From positions 153,277,368-153,341,367 of the forward strand of contig CM030358.1 in the NCBI GenBank assembly GCA_017893485.1: a stretch of 64,000 nucleotides of DNA, read 5' to 3'. Positions 1 through 10,189 of the stretch are shown in pieces. How positions within the stretch are numbered: the first letter of the stretch is position 1; every line of letters starts with the position of its first letter. This stretch comes from Hemerocallis citrina (taxonomy: Eukaryota; Streptophyta; Magnoliopsida; Asparagales; Asphodelaceae). Made by a program: the position numbers and the translations under genes. The notes below the pieces were generated by a model. That model ran no database searches and was not told the DNA's origin. It was given only the letters and a program-made list of their open reading frames with translations.

Positions 1-499
1 ATTGATTACCTTCAAAAGGTGGGTGAGGGTCTAGTATTTATAGAAAATCCCAACCGGGTTTGGTTCCGCTTGGGGGCCGGGTTTGGATCCGAAAGCCCAT
101 GGGCCTGACGTGGCAGAAGGCCCAGGGGGTTTAGGGCGGTTGCTGTGAGACCAGAAGTGGTATAGGGCTGACGTGGCGAAACCCTTGGCGGTATTTGGAG
201 CTGACGTGGCCCATCGTGAGTCCTCTGTGCCTCTGGGGGAATCGGAGGGCCTAGGCTGCGCCAGGTCATCCCTCCGCCCCGCCAGAGAGGGGGGACGGCA
301 TGAGGGACTGCTCCGGATCGGACTCCGGGGGATACTGAGGCTCGTCAGTACGAGGAAGCCGGCACTGTGGGGGCAAAACACGAGGTTCGGCGCCGACCCT
401 GAAGGGGTCCGGAGCCGAACCAGGTCGGTATTCTTGCTTTTCTGAATAGGAATTGTATTGGGCCTTGGATGGGCCTCAGGCCATTTTTACACTGTCACA
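1..499 (-). mobile_element. Gypsy (Tat-like) LTR fragment cut by the window edge
   Basis: This GC-rich stretch resembles part of the LTR of the large Gypsy element at 34-50.8 kb. Both have the block around 'gtctagtatttatag' (here 31-45, there near 50629) in the same order, followed by a 'cctga' and 'gggcctga' type region. Read on the minus strand, TATAAATAC near position 40 is the likely LTR TATA box. The right edge near 499 reads TGTGACAG on the minus strand, a possible LTR start. No partner LTR is seen, so it may be a solo LTR or half of an element running off the left edge. The ORFs inside look like chance frames. Confidence 0.6.
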
Positions 500-506
500 G
501 GTACAT

Positions 507-1025
507 TTAATTTCGAAATGATATTTGCCTCCCGCTCCTAAGTCCTCCATCGTTAATCCACTTGTACACATTTGACATCGAGAAAATCATGGATGAGCCT
601 AAACTCCATCTTCTTTCATCCTCTGTGCCACTAATGTATAATCCTTCAGTCCGAATGTAGTTATTGAGATTTTGCAATTGACTAATGCTCTCTTGCGACA
701 AACTGTCAACTACCTGCAGCCTTAGTCTATTTCTATTCCACACGTCTATTACTAATGTGTCCACATTAATAGTCGCCCTTGCCGCCTCCGGAAATATGCT
801 AAGAAGAGTATTGTTTCCACAACATTTATCGTTACAAAATCTGGTGTCTCTACCGTTCCTTATTCTGCATTTTGTATTAGCATGAAACAACTCGCCTATC
901 CTTGCCACTCCTTTCCATAAATATAATGTTTTGCCATGCAAACTTCTTCCCCCGTATCTGAATTTCTTTCTCTTCCTATACCCCGCAAACGGTTTGCACC
1001 ACCAGTTATTTCGTCTTCGCCTCAA
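507..1025 (-). pseudogene. LINE (L1-type) ORF2 fragment, region after the reverse transcriptase
   Basis: A 172-codon minus-strand frame resembles the segment between the reverse transcriptase and the zinc-binding tail of plant L1-type LINE ORF2 proteins. Landmarks are 'GRSLHGKTLYLWKGVARIG', then 'IRNGRDTRFCNDKCCGN' (family form: GNG..TRFW.D.W.G), then 'LLSIFPEAAR', and 'SMSNVYKWINDGGLR' in place of the usual F/YSVSSxYxW. Two expected tryptophans read as cysteine, which points to decay. The RT core and the zinc-binding C terminus are both missing, so this is an inactive fragment. It lies against the Gypsy LTR fragment on its left. Confidence 0.75.
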
Positions 1026-1115
1026 TTTTCACCACCACTTACTCATCAAAGCTTTATTCATGTCTCGCAGATCGATGACTCTTAACCCTCTGTATTAGGA
1101 GAGGGAGAGAGAATA

Positions 1116-1136
1116 TTAGGGTTAGGGTTAGGGTTT
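1116..1136. repeat. Short interstitial telomere-like repeat (TTAGGG/TTTAGGG)
   Basis: About three consecutive units of TTAGGG followed by a TTTAAGG-like end. It is too short for a chromosome end and lies just left of the assembly gap. Confidence 0.6.
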
Positions 1137-1247
1137 AAGGATTGGGGGGGGGTTATATATTGGGGTTTAAATGTGGGTTAATGGGTTGTGGGTATTAGGT
1201 ACTAGTAATATGTATACAAATGAGTTTTGGATTTTGGGTCAAATAAC

Positions 1248-1747
1248 NNNNNNNNNNNNNNNNNNNNNNNNNNNNNNNNNNNNNNNNNNNNNNNNNNNNN
1301 NNNNNNNNNNNNNNNNNNNNNNNNNNNNNNNNNNNNNNNNNNNNNNNNNNNNNNNNNNNNNNNNNNNNNNNNNNNNNNNNNNNNNNNNNNNNNNNNNNNN
1401 NNNNNNNNNNNNNNNNNNNNNNNNNNNNNNNNNNNNNNNNNNNNNNNNNNNNNNNNNNNNNNNNNNNNNNNNNNNNNNNNNNNNNNNNNNNNNNNNNNNN
1501 NNNNNNNNNNNNNNNNNNNNNNNNNNNNNNNNNNNNNNNNNNNNNNNNNNNNNNNNNNNNNNNNNNNNNNNNNNNNNNNNNNNNNNNNNNNNNNNNNNNN
1601 NNNNNNNNNNNNNNNNNNNNNNNNNNNNNNNNNNNNNNNNNNNNNNNNNNNNNNNNNNNNNNNNNNNNNNNNNNNNNNNNNNNNNNNNNNNNNNNNNNNN
1701 NNNNNNNNNNNNNNNNNNNNNNNNNNNNNNNNNNNNNNNNNNNNNNN
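1248..1747. other. Assembly gap of exactly 500 N
   Basis: A run of 500 N, a conventional length for a gap of unknown size. Frames crossing it are meaningless. A tandem repeat begins directly to its right, which may be why assembly failed here. Confidence 0.99.
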
Positions 1748-1749
1748 AA

Positions 1750-2090
1750 TTGAGGCTGCAGTTGTGTACTGTGGCCCTGTAGTATCAAGGTCGCAGTTCC
1801 CAACTGCGGCCTCCTATTTTTCACATTTTACACTTCGACAATTTTTTTCCTAAGTCTTCGAGTCTATTAGCCAAATATGTGTAATACATACTTGGCTGTA
1901 GTTGTGAACTTTGGCCTATGTAGTATTGAGGCCGCAATACCATACCGACATCCTATTTTTCACATTTTACACTTGGGCAATTTTTTCCAAGTCTCCGAGC
2001 CTATTAACCAAATATGTATGATATATACTTTGGCCGCAATTGTAAACTGCTGTCTCGAAATCAAAGAGGTTGTAGTTGGATACTGCGTTG
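1750..2090. repeat. Tandem repeat of about 139 bp, about 2.5 copies next to the gap
   Basis: The phrase 'tcctatttttcacatttta' occurs at 1812 and again at 1951. The preceding 'ggctgcagttgtg...tgtagtat' phrase also recurs about 139 bp apart, and a third partial unit begins near 2030. Copies are diverged. The array probably continues into the gap. Confidence 0.75.
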
Positions 2091-2099
2091 ATCCATTTG

Positions 2100-2695
2100 G
2101 GTAATTAGTTTCAAAAATGGCCTATATATATATACTATATTTGCCCGCGGCACGTGCCTACGGCACTCTTCAGAGCGATACAACACACGAAAAGCCCTGT
2201 AACAGTAAAATAACAATTATGTAGTTCAAGTTTGAATAGTATGACAATAATTAGTTGTAAATAAAAGTCCATGTTTCTATTAGTATAATGTTGAAAAATA
2301 ATTATAAAATGAGGTGTAAAATCAAACTTCTTAGAACTTTAAGGATGGAAAATGATGAAATTTAACTGTTAAAGAGATATTTGCTATTTTCAATATAACA
2401 TGTGCAATAAAAAAATATAAAAATTCTGAAAATTTTACAAATCTGAAATCTTAAAATCCTAAATTTTTAAGTAAATAAAGAAAGAATGGGAGGGAGGAGA
2501 GAGAGGGAGAGAGAAAAAGTGAAGAGAGATGAAGGGAGATAATAATAAAGTAATGAGTATTTCAGTTTTGGGGGTAAAAATTTAATATTGGGATTTGAAA
2601 TTTTAGGCAGAAAAAGATGTTTTGGGAGATCAATCTAGGCCATTGATTTTAGGGGAGATTGAATGGAGCCACTTGATAGCTTTCTTTGTATTTAT

Positions 2696-2754
<59 letters not shown>

Positions 2755-3190
2755 GTATATATATAAAGAATAGTAACCAACTAAATAAGAAGTTGGTAAT
2801 AAGTAGCTGGTTTTACCTTTGCAATCGAGAAATATATATCTATATCTTATACTATATAGGTTACCCTTTCTTTCCTTTATCTATTTTGAAAGCAATATGC
2901 AAGCCCTGAAGATCTTCATAAAATGATAGGTGGCAGTTGATGGCATTCCTTTGAAATGAAAAGCTTGAAAAAGTAGGAAATCATGTTTAACTAACACATG
3001 CCACTTTGCACGATTATTGAAAAACCAAAATAAAATAAAAACTTCAATCCCTTAAACACAATCTCTTCACCTTTTACTTTCCCAATCTCACAAAATCTAG
3101 AGTTTCTTCCCCAAACCCACCCCACACCCCATCCCCCTACTCCCGCCGTCCCCTACCCTCACGGGGCCTACCGCTCCCCCCCCCTTCTTT
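2100..3190. other. AT-rich intergenic DNA, no gene recognised
   Basis: No coding frame of interest. The stretch holds A/T-rich sequence, purine-rich GAGA runs near 2490-2540 and an (AT)n tract. A C-rich segment (3115-3185) leads into the Copia LTR. Confidence 0.6.
2697..2765. repeat. (AT)n microsatellite
   Basis: Nearly uninterrupted TA dinucleotides over about 70 bp. Confidence 0.9.
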
Positions 3191-3192
3191 CG

Positions 3193-3831
3193 AATTGTGG
3201 CCATCAAATACACATATGCATGAATTGAAGTTGGTAGAATGAAGAGGAAATACACGAAGCAGTAAGGAGATGCAGCAACAATAGAAAGAGAAGAAGCAGC
3301 TGAAGGAGTTGCGGTCGACCGACTGGGTGCCCGCTAATTTCCAAAGAGTGGGGGACAGTGACTGGTGCGATCAACCGTCCAGTCTTCGGGTCTGGCGAGA
3401 TTCTATTGCAGTCAAAACCGCAACTGGGTGATTATTTGGGCTGACGGGTTTTGGGTCAATAAGCTGTATTTGTGTATATCTTTTAGGGTTTGTTTGGGGG
3501 CTATAATATATCAATAGATGATGAACTGTAGGTCCTATTAAGAACTAAAAAGAGGGAATTTGTGAGACGTTATCATTGTACAATTCGAAGATGGGTGAGT
3601 GCCAAGTGCTTCAAGGTGAGAGAGAGAGACTGAGAGTTGTGATGTCCTTTGTAATATTTCTTTCTTGGGGATTAAGAATTATTAGTTGTCTCTGTATTTT
3701 ATTGTATTCTTGCGAGATCTTGCAATTATTGTGGTGACTTATTCTTGGTGCATCTAGTTTATTGGGTGTTTTTTGTTCCTTGTGGTGTGTGTTCCGATTT
3801 TAGCACAACAAGTGATTTCAGATTCTCTACA
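3193..3831 (+). repeat. 5' LTR of Copia copy A
   Basis: It aligns with 5713-6394 along its length: 'ttgtggcc' start, 'acacgaagcagt', 'ggtcgaccgactgggtgc', and an end at 'ttctctaca' just before the PBS. The canonical TGTTAGG start is missing. Confidence 0.85.
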
Positions 3832-3869
3832 AATGTTATCAGAGCAAAGGTTTCGTGATAGCCGATAGC

Positions 3870-4650
3870 AAGTTCAAAAGTCGAGAGGTTCGATGGGAGT
3901 GACTTCGTGATGTGGAAGATTCAGAAGATAGCGTATCTTCGTCAAAAGATTTAGATGGTCCGTTGTTTGATGCAAAGCCGAATGGTTCTGATAATGATGT
4001 GAAATTCTTGGCTGATTTGAATCGTTTGGAATCAGAAGGCGCTAGGGAAGATTCAGTTAGTACTGAGAAGAAATGCGTTGTTCATATCTCGAAGGGAAAG
4101 ACTACAAAAGAGGCTAGGATATTCTCACGGATATGTATGAGAAACCTTCGACATCTAATCAAATTCTTCATGTGAATAAATTGGTTAATATAAAGTTGAT
4201 GGAAGAGGGTTCAGTAGCAGAACATATGAACAATTACTATATGGTTTACAACCAGATGGAAGCTGCATGATTGGAGTTTTAAGAGAGGAGACAGTCCTTA
4301 TTACTTCTATTTACTTTGCTCAATAGTTAAGGTACGGTGGAACAAGCTATTACAAGCACTATGATAGATTCGACGACTCTACAGGATGTGGTGAATAGCA
4401 TTCTAAACGAGGAGGTGAGAATGGAGAGAAATGGAGGATTTTCATCATCATCTTCTAAGGATTCTGCATTGTAAGTTGAGAAGAGACGTTAGTGATCTAA
4501 GAGCAGTCTGATAAGAAAGGATCGGAGTAGTTTGTCTGAGAGTGGGTATGATGACAGCAACGAGGGATATGACCTAAGTGTTGGTATTGTCACAAGATGG
4601 ATCACATAATGTACAGTTATAAGGCCTATATGAAGAAGAAGCAAGAAAAA
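3870..4650 (+). pseudogene. Copia gag remnant of copy A, with damaged zinc knuckle
   Basis: Discontinuous frames match the gag of copy B piece by piece. They include 'DLDGPLFDAKPNGSDNDVKF' (copy B: DLDGPLFDEKPVGADKDEKV), the 'AEHMNNYYMVYNQMEAA' region near 4205-4265, and a zinc knuckle at about 4579-4620 reading CWYC-HKMD-H-IMYS-Y. The last zinc ligand of the C-x2-C-x4-H-x4-C motif has become tyrosine. Stops and frameshifts separate the pieces, so no capsid protein can be made. Confidence 0.8.
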
Positions 4651-4729
4651 TCGAAGAAAGTCAAACCAAACAAAGCTAATTTGGTGTCTATTGAAAATGG
4701 CGAGTTATGCTTATCAGCTAGGTGGAGTT

Positions 4730-5110
4730 GTACACACGAGATTGATGTATTAATTCGGGAACTTCTTTTTCATTGCACTTCGAGGATAGAGGTGTTTGAT
4801 GACTACAAAGAGGGTTCTTTCGGAGATGTATTCGTGGGGAAACGGTCAGAGGTGTCATGTAAGTGGGGTTGGTACTACTCGTGTGAAGTCATTGATGAGT
4901 AGAGTATTGCCTTGTGGGAGATAAGACATATTCCAGACTTGAAGAAAAATCTTATCTCGATAGAAAGGCTAGACAAAGAGGGTTTGTCAACTACATGTGG
5001 TAGTGGGGAGTGGTGTATAGCTGCAGGTTTAAGAGTGATAGCAAAAAGGAAACGTGGGGAAACATTATATTTGCCTAGAGATGTAAGGGTGTTTCTCCTG
5101 TAGTTGACTC
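4730..5110 (+). pseudogene. Copia protease / GAG-pre-integrase-like remnant of copy A
   Basis: Frames here read 'FDDYKEGSFGDVFVG' and then 'IRHIPDLKKNLISIERL', the familiar stretch after the aspartic protease of Copia polyproteins (VrhVP.l..NLiS...L). It matches copy B's 'IRHVPDMKENLISIGRL'. The catalytic DSG region is destroyed. The following 5110-5700 stretch also matches copy B ('IDMRGNIYECNRNKAVGV' against 'IDMRGDVDEGNRNGTVGV') but belongs to no domain I know. Confidence 0.75.
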
Positions 5111-5712
5111 TCAGTTGGGATCGAGTAGTAAGTTGTGTGGGGTGCAACCGAGTTCTTTCAGTTGTGGGGCAGATTCAGAGGAGATTGCATATTTAATGGG
5201 AACTGCTGACCATGAGAGGGACCCTAGAGAGCAAGAAGTTGTCGCGGTGGGTTCTTTGTGATATAGCAAAAGAAGCTTCAAGTCGCTCTTGTGCGATAGA
5301 GAGTACTGGTATCGATATGCGGGGTAATATCTATGAGTGTAACCGAAATAAGGCTGTAGGGGTTGAGCAGTCTGCGGATTTTGTGTCGAAGTCATCCACG
5401 AAGACTTCTAGTACAGAGGGTGCATTGAGAGGCTTTGAACTATGTACAGTGTTAATGAGAATTCTGCGAATTGGGGAGTCTTGTGACACGGAATGCGACA
5501 TGGGAGGTTGTTTCTCCGTTATTCGTGGCCTATGCGATTGGTAGGGCACATCCTTCGTGAGCCTATGAGGGGGTGATTGGTGCACTCCACGTGGTTGGGT
5601 GGCAGAGGTGTTCTTCATGAAAGTGAGAAGTACTTGGGTCTTTCATAGTTTTGGGAGACTGGCAAAAATACAATAACTTTGAAGCATTGTATATTTGGTC
5701 CACGTGTGAGAT

Positions 5713-6394
5713 TGTTAGGATTGTGGCCTTAAATACACGTAGCCATGAGTTGAAGTTGGAGAAGAAGAAGAGAAGACACGAAGCAGTGAGGAGAAGACAT
5801 TCAACGTAGAAAGATAAGAAGGCAGTTGAAGGAGTTGTTGTCAACCGATCAAATGTGCGGTTGACCGACTGAGGCTGCTAACTTTCCATAGAGTGGGACA
5901 GTTGATTGTGCGGTTGACCGTCCAGTCTTCAGGTCTTCGCGAGATTCATTGCTGTCTACCGCAACTGGGTGCGATCGACTGCAGCGGCGTTGTATGTTAT
6001 TTGGGCTGACGAGTTTTGGAAGCTGTATTTGTGTATACTTTTAGATTTTGCTTGGGGCTATAAATATAGCAATAGATGTGAACTCTAGGGTATCTTAAAA
6101 ACTGAAAAGGGGAATTTGTGAGCTGTTGTCATTGTACAATTTCAAGAGAGGTGGGTGCCGAGTGCTTCAAAGGTGTTAGAAAGAGAGATTGAAAGTTGTG
6201 ATAACTTTATAATCTTTGTATTTCTTGGGAATAAGAAATATTAATTATCTTTGCTATTATTGTGTTCCTGTGAGATCTTGGAATTATTGATTTATTTTGG
6301 TGCCTTGTTCTTGGTGCATTTAGTTTTTTGGCTTTTTTTTTTCTTGTGATGTGTGGTCCACTGGTACCACTACAAGTGGTTTAGATTCTCTACA
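5713..6394 (+). repeat. 3' LTR of Copia copy A
   Basis: Starts TGTTAGGATTGTGGCC after a purine-rich stretch and ends 'gattctctaca'. It includes 'ggttgaccg' repeats and a 'ctataaatat' TATA-like box near 6058. Confidence 0.85.
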
Positions 6395-6401
6395 ACCCCA
6401 A

Positions 6402-6417
6402 CCCCCCCCCCCCCCCC

Positions 6418-6448
<31 letters not shown>

Positions 6449-6469
6449 CACACACACACACACACACAT
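6402..6469. repeat. C-tract followed by (CA)n microsatellite
   Basis: A run of C (about 16) then about 25 CA units with one break. The Thr/His-rich frames here are translations of this repeat, not genes. Confidence 0.95.
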
Positions 6470-6868
6470 GCCGCTCACGTCCTCTTGCCCGAGATTCCGG
6501 CATCAAGAAAAAAGAAAAGGAGAGAGAGAACGAGAGACAGCAGCTGTAGCCGACTTCCTACCTCAGTGTGCGCGTGGATCCCGACGAAAGCCTGCTACCA
6601 CCCGTGGCTGCCTTGCGTCGCTTCTCCTGCCAACGACAACCCGGTCTCAACCAGCAACCCCAAGCCCCTCTTTGATTGGTATCGGCCTCCATCTTACCTA
6701 TTCTCTGTGTTTAATTTCTGAACATATATATGCATGATTATGATAGATTCTATGCATATTTAGACTTAAAAGTTGAGGTCTTTTTGAGTTGCTTTACCAA
6801 GAATTTGACGGATGATGATATTTATAACTGATGTTGAGTTTTGATGGGTTTTGTTTAATATTCATGTA
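6470..6868. other. No supported gene; possible 5' region of the FRS relic
   Basis: GC-rich to 6700, then AT-rich. Short open frames exist but show no motif. It lies just before the FAR1-related relic and could be its leader or unrelated sequence. Confidence 0.3.
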
Positions 6869-7735
6869 AGGAAAAAGCATGAACTCATATTTCGATGAGT
6901 ATGTTCAAAAGACCATACTAAAACAATTTGTTAGTAAGTACGAAATGTCTTTACAAAGTAAATATGAGAAGGAAGCACTAGCAGATTTTCATTCATTTCA
7001 CAAGAATCCAAAATTAATTTTAGAATTATGTATGGAAGAGAAGATAAGGAAAATTTACATTATTGGCATGTTCAAGAAGTTCAAAGATGAGATAAAAAGG
7101 TTTGGTGAATTGTAGCACTTCTCAAGTTTGAGCATATTGATCAACCTTCACACATGGAGTTACAGAGCGTATTAAAAGAAGGAAAAAAATGTAATGTAAG
7201 AAGTTTGAAGTTGTTTTTCAATAAAATAAAAGGGAGGCTCACTATATTTGTCAAGTTTTTCATTTCAAAGGAATTTTATGTACACTAATATGTGTACTTA
7301 ATCATCATAATGTGGATGAGATACCTTCTCTGTATATCCTCGCGACCGTTGGAGGAAAGAACTCACATTCTTTGACCGTATCTTCTAATTATGTGATTCT
7401 TAATGGCCCAATTGACCGTTACGATAGTATCTACAATATGTGTTTTAAGTTTGCGTAATTTGGTTCCATATCTAATGAGAAACATGATTTTGTAAGGAAA
7501 ATTCTTAAAGAGTCATTGGAGAACTACTGTGATTATATCTTCTGGATGCAACAAAAGATCTACTGAAATTGGTAACGAGGTTTCCAAAAAAAATCAAGTA
7601 TCCCCTGTGTCGGTTGATGGTGAAGTTGATCATGGAATTAGAAAAATTCACTCCCCTCACAATGTGAAGCAGAAGGATCGTCCAAAAGAAAAGCGGAAGG
7701 AGTCCTTCGTTGAAAAACTTGCAGCTAAGTAAAAA
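6869..7735 (+). pseudogene. FAR1-RELATED SEQUENCE (FRS/FHY3, MULE-transposase-derived) relic
   Basis: The 6879-7115 frame reads 'YFDEYVQKTILKQFVSKYE', 'KEALADFHSFHKNPKLILE' and 'MFKKFKDEIKRFGEL'. This matches the part of FAR1/FRS proteins after the MULE transposase core (FD.YV...TL..FV.QYE; ADF....P; F.KFQ.E). After stops and frameshifts, 7529-7732 ends with 'VKQKDRPKEKRKESFVEKL', like the C-terminal 'V.tKGrPk.kR' motif. FRS proteins are transposase-derived transcription regulators. The N-terminal FAR1 zinc finger and the catalytic core are absent, so it is a 3' pseudogene fragment of a gene or of the related transposon. Confidence 0.7.
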
Positions 7736-8147
7736 AAAAGGTATAATATATCATACACACACACATATATATATAAGCCTTAGCTAATGACATTTTATTA
7801 ACTCTTGATAAATGGTGTATTTCCGTTTACAAATGAGATGGCATAGTAGCATTTTGCCCAATTAACTTTTTAAGTAAGGAATTATTTTGTAAGTTTGAGT
7901 TAATACAAGGCATTCATTTCAATTATGTTTACAATGTTGTATCATTTTCCCATTCCAGAGTCCAACTTTCTTAACCAACATACCAAGTTGTTATAGCATG
8001 TCACATACAAGTAAACATTATTTACCTTATCACCAATATTTGGTATGATTTCATTATTCTCTGAATACATATGAATTATTATTTTTTCTTCTTTTAAATG
8101 TATTTATGGAATTACATCTAATTAGAGTTGACATGGAGGCAAACCAA
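7736..8147. other. AT-rich spacer, nothing recognised
   Basis: Contains short (CA/TA)n near 7752-7776 and no coding or structural signal I can support. Confidence 0.5.
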
Positions 8148-8259
8148 AGCAATATCCTACCATAAGTTCTGGAAGATAGATAACAGACATGAGTAGAATC
8201 ATAAGCAATATCCTACCATAAGTCCTGGAAGATAGATAGCAGACATGAGTAGAATCATG
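8148..8259. repeat. 56-bp tandem duplication
   Basis: The unit beginning 'agcaatatcctaccataag' at 8148 is repeated at 8204 with three substitutions. Confidence 0.9.
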
Positions 8260-8315
8260 AGGAACGGTCTATAATGAGTAGCTTACTGCAAAGAGTAGGA
8301 TTGGATCAAGATTTC

Positions 8316-8318
<3 letters not shown>

Positions 8319-8389
<71 letters not shown>
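8319..8389. repeat. (GT)n followed by 35-base G tract
   Basis: About 18 GT units and then 35 consecutive G (8355-8389). It lies 20 bp left of the TSD of Copia copy B. Confidence 0.95.
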
Positions 8390-8390
<1 letters not shown>

Positions 8391-8415
8391 GATGCAAAAG
8401 AATGTACGTAGAGTT

Positions 8416-9069
8416 TGTCAAAGGATCTACCCCACAAACAAGTCGTAGTGCTAATAGCGGAAACACACCACAAGCAATAGAAACTCCCAAGACTTTGATG
8501 AACCAAGAACAAGCCACCACAATATATGAAAGATCTCACAAGAACACAATCAATATGCAGAGATAACTAATACTTCTTATTCCCCAAGAAATACAAAGAT
8601 TACAAAAGAGATTGCAACTCTCAATCTCTCTCTCTCACCTTTGAAACACTCGGCACAATCCCCTCTTGAAGTTGAACAATGATTAACTCAACTAAACCTT
8701 AGAGTCTACGGTCATATATATAGCCCCCAAGTAAACCCTAAAAAATAAGCACAAATCTAGCAATTGGGCCTTTAAACTCATAAGCCCAAAAACAATCAGC
8801 CGCCGAAGTCGTTCGGTCAACCGCAACGTGTAGAACCAAATCCGAGGGCTGACCGGTCGACTGTACCCCCAAGGTCGGTTGACTGTCCCCTCCTCTGTTG
8901 GACCTGTACACTCGAAGAACTCTCAGCAGACTAGGTCGGTCGACCGCAACTCTCCAGGCTGCCTTCTTCTACTCGAAGCTTGTCTTCTCTTGCTTCTTTG
9001 TCTCATCCTCTTCTTCTTCAACTTCAAGTACTCAGTGCCTACTTGTATTTGAGGCCACAATTCCAAACA
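8416..9069 (-). repeat. LTR of Copia copy B (3' LTR)
   Basis: 654 bp. On the minus strand it starts TGTTTGGAATTGTGG after the purine tract AAGTGGGAGA and ends CCTTTGACA. It contains several GGTCGACC-like motifs between 8800 and 8945. Confidence 0.88.
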
Positions 9070-9077
9070 ATCTCCCA

Positions 9078-9640
9078 CTTGGACCAAATACGCAACGCTT
9101 CAAAGTTATTGCAATCTTCCCTCGCATTATCTTTGCCAATCTCCCACTTTCATGGAAGACCCAAGTACTCCCCACTCTCATGAAGAGCACCTCCTCCACT
9201 CCACCACGTGGAGTGCACCAACCACCCCTTATTGCCTCATAAAGAATGTGCTCCACCAATCACATAGAGCACGAATACCGGAGAAACAATCTCTTGTGTC
9301 GGATTCCGTGTTATGAGACTCCCCAACTCGCAAGATCTCCATCAACACCGGACATAGTTCAAAGTCTCTCAATGCATCCTCTGCACTAGAAACCTCCGTG
9401 GACGACACCTCCACAAACTTCGCAGACTGATCAACCCCTACAGTCCCATTTCGGTTACCCTCATCGACATCACCCCGCATATCGATACTAGTGCTCTCTA
9501 TCACACAAGAGAGACTTAAAGCTTCAACTGCCAATTCGCAAAGTTTCCTTTCTGCAGTAACATCTTGCCCTCTAGGATCACTTCCATGGCCAGCAGCTCC
9601 GACTAAATTAGTAGCCTTCCCTCCACAATTGAAAGAACTC
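9078..9640 (-). pseudogene. Uncharacterised 3' coding-like region of Copia copy B
   Basis: A minus-strand frame (9534-9229) reads 'CVIESTSIDMRGDVDEGNRN' and 'FVEVSSTEVSSAEDALRDFE' and matches the equivalent part of copy A. I recognise no domain. It sits where integrase would start in a full Copia element but has none of the HHCC or DDE motifs. Because both copies keep it, it is a family component and not random DNA. Confidence 0.5.
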
Positions 9641-9642
9641 GG

Positions 9643-10180
9643 TTACACCCCACACAACCTATTACTCGATTCCGGCTGAGAGTCAACTGTAGGAGAAACG
9701 TCCCTCACATCTCTAAGCAAATACAACATTTCCCTACGCTTTCCTTTTGCAATCACCTTTGAACCTGTAGCTATACACCACTCCCCACTACCAACTGTAG
9801 TAGACAACCCCTTCTTGTTTAGCCTTCCAATCGAGATAAGATTTTCCTTCATGTCTGGAACATGCCTTATCTTCCGCAAGACAACACTTTGATCATCAAT
9901 GGTGTTCACGCAAATAGAACCAACCCCACGTACAGGACACCGGTGACCATTCTCCACGATCACATCTCCAAAAGAACCCTTCTCGTAGTCATCAAATATC
10001 TCTTTCCTCGGAGTGCAATGAAAAAGAAGCTACCGAATCAATACACCAATCTTGAGTGCCCAACTCCTCCCGAGCTGATAGGCATAGATTCTCAACAAGC
10101 CCCACTTGAGCTTCCTTTGGGGTATCTTTCTTCCGTTTCTCCTGCTTCTTCTTCATATAAGCCTTGCAACTGCGCATCAT
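9643..10180 (-). pseudogene. Copia protease / GAG-pre-integrase-like region, copy B
   Basis: After the zinc knuckle the frame reads 'WCIDSVASFSLHSEE', equivalent to the Copia aspartic protease start (W.lDSGAs.H), with the active-site glycine replaced by valine. It continues in a shifted frame with 'MIVENGHRCPVRGVGSICVN' and 'IRHVPDMKENLISIGRLNKK', the GAG-pre-integrase-like stretch. A frameshift near 9965-9995 joins the two pieces. Without DSG the protease should be inactive. Confidence 0.8.
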
Positions 10181-10189
10181 GTGATCCTT

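Larger units (their letters stand above)
3193..6394 (+). mobile_element. Copia-type gag-protease-only element, copy A (degenerate)
   Basis: Two similar LTRs (3193-3831 and 5713-6394) flank only about 1.9 kb of internal DNA. The primer-binding site (TGTTATCAGAGC, initiator-Met tRNA type) follows the 5' LTR at 3833. The interior holds broken gag and protease-like sequence and then runs directly into the polypurine/3' LTR junction near 5705. There is no integrase, reverse transcriptase or RNase H. Copy B (8416-11649, opposite strand) has the same internal layout, so the missing pol looks like a family trait. The left LTR has lost its first bases and no convincing TSD is seen. Many stops and frameshifts show it is an old copy. 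Confidence 0.85.

Noticed and set aside
1116..1136. Chromosome end
   Set aside because: Only about three telomere-like units with transposon DNA on both sides.
1171..1853. Long open frames on both strands across the N run
   Set aside because: They consist almost wholly of N-derived X residues.
6351..6737. Thr/His-rich frames
   Set aside because: Translation of the C tract and (CA)n repeat.
8269..8566. Pro/His and Gly/Cys-Val frames near the GT-G repeat
   Set aside because: Products of the microsatellite and homopolymer plus antisense of the Copia LTR.
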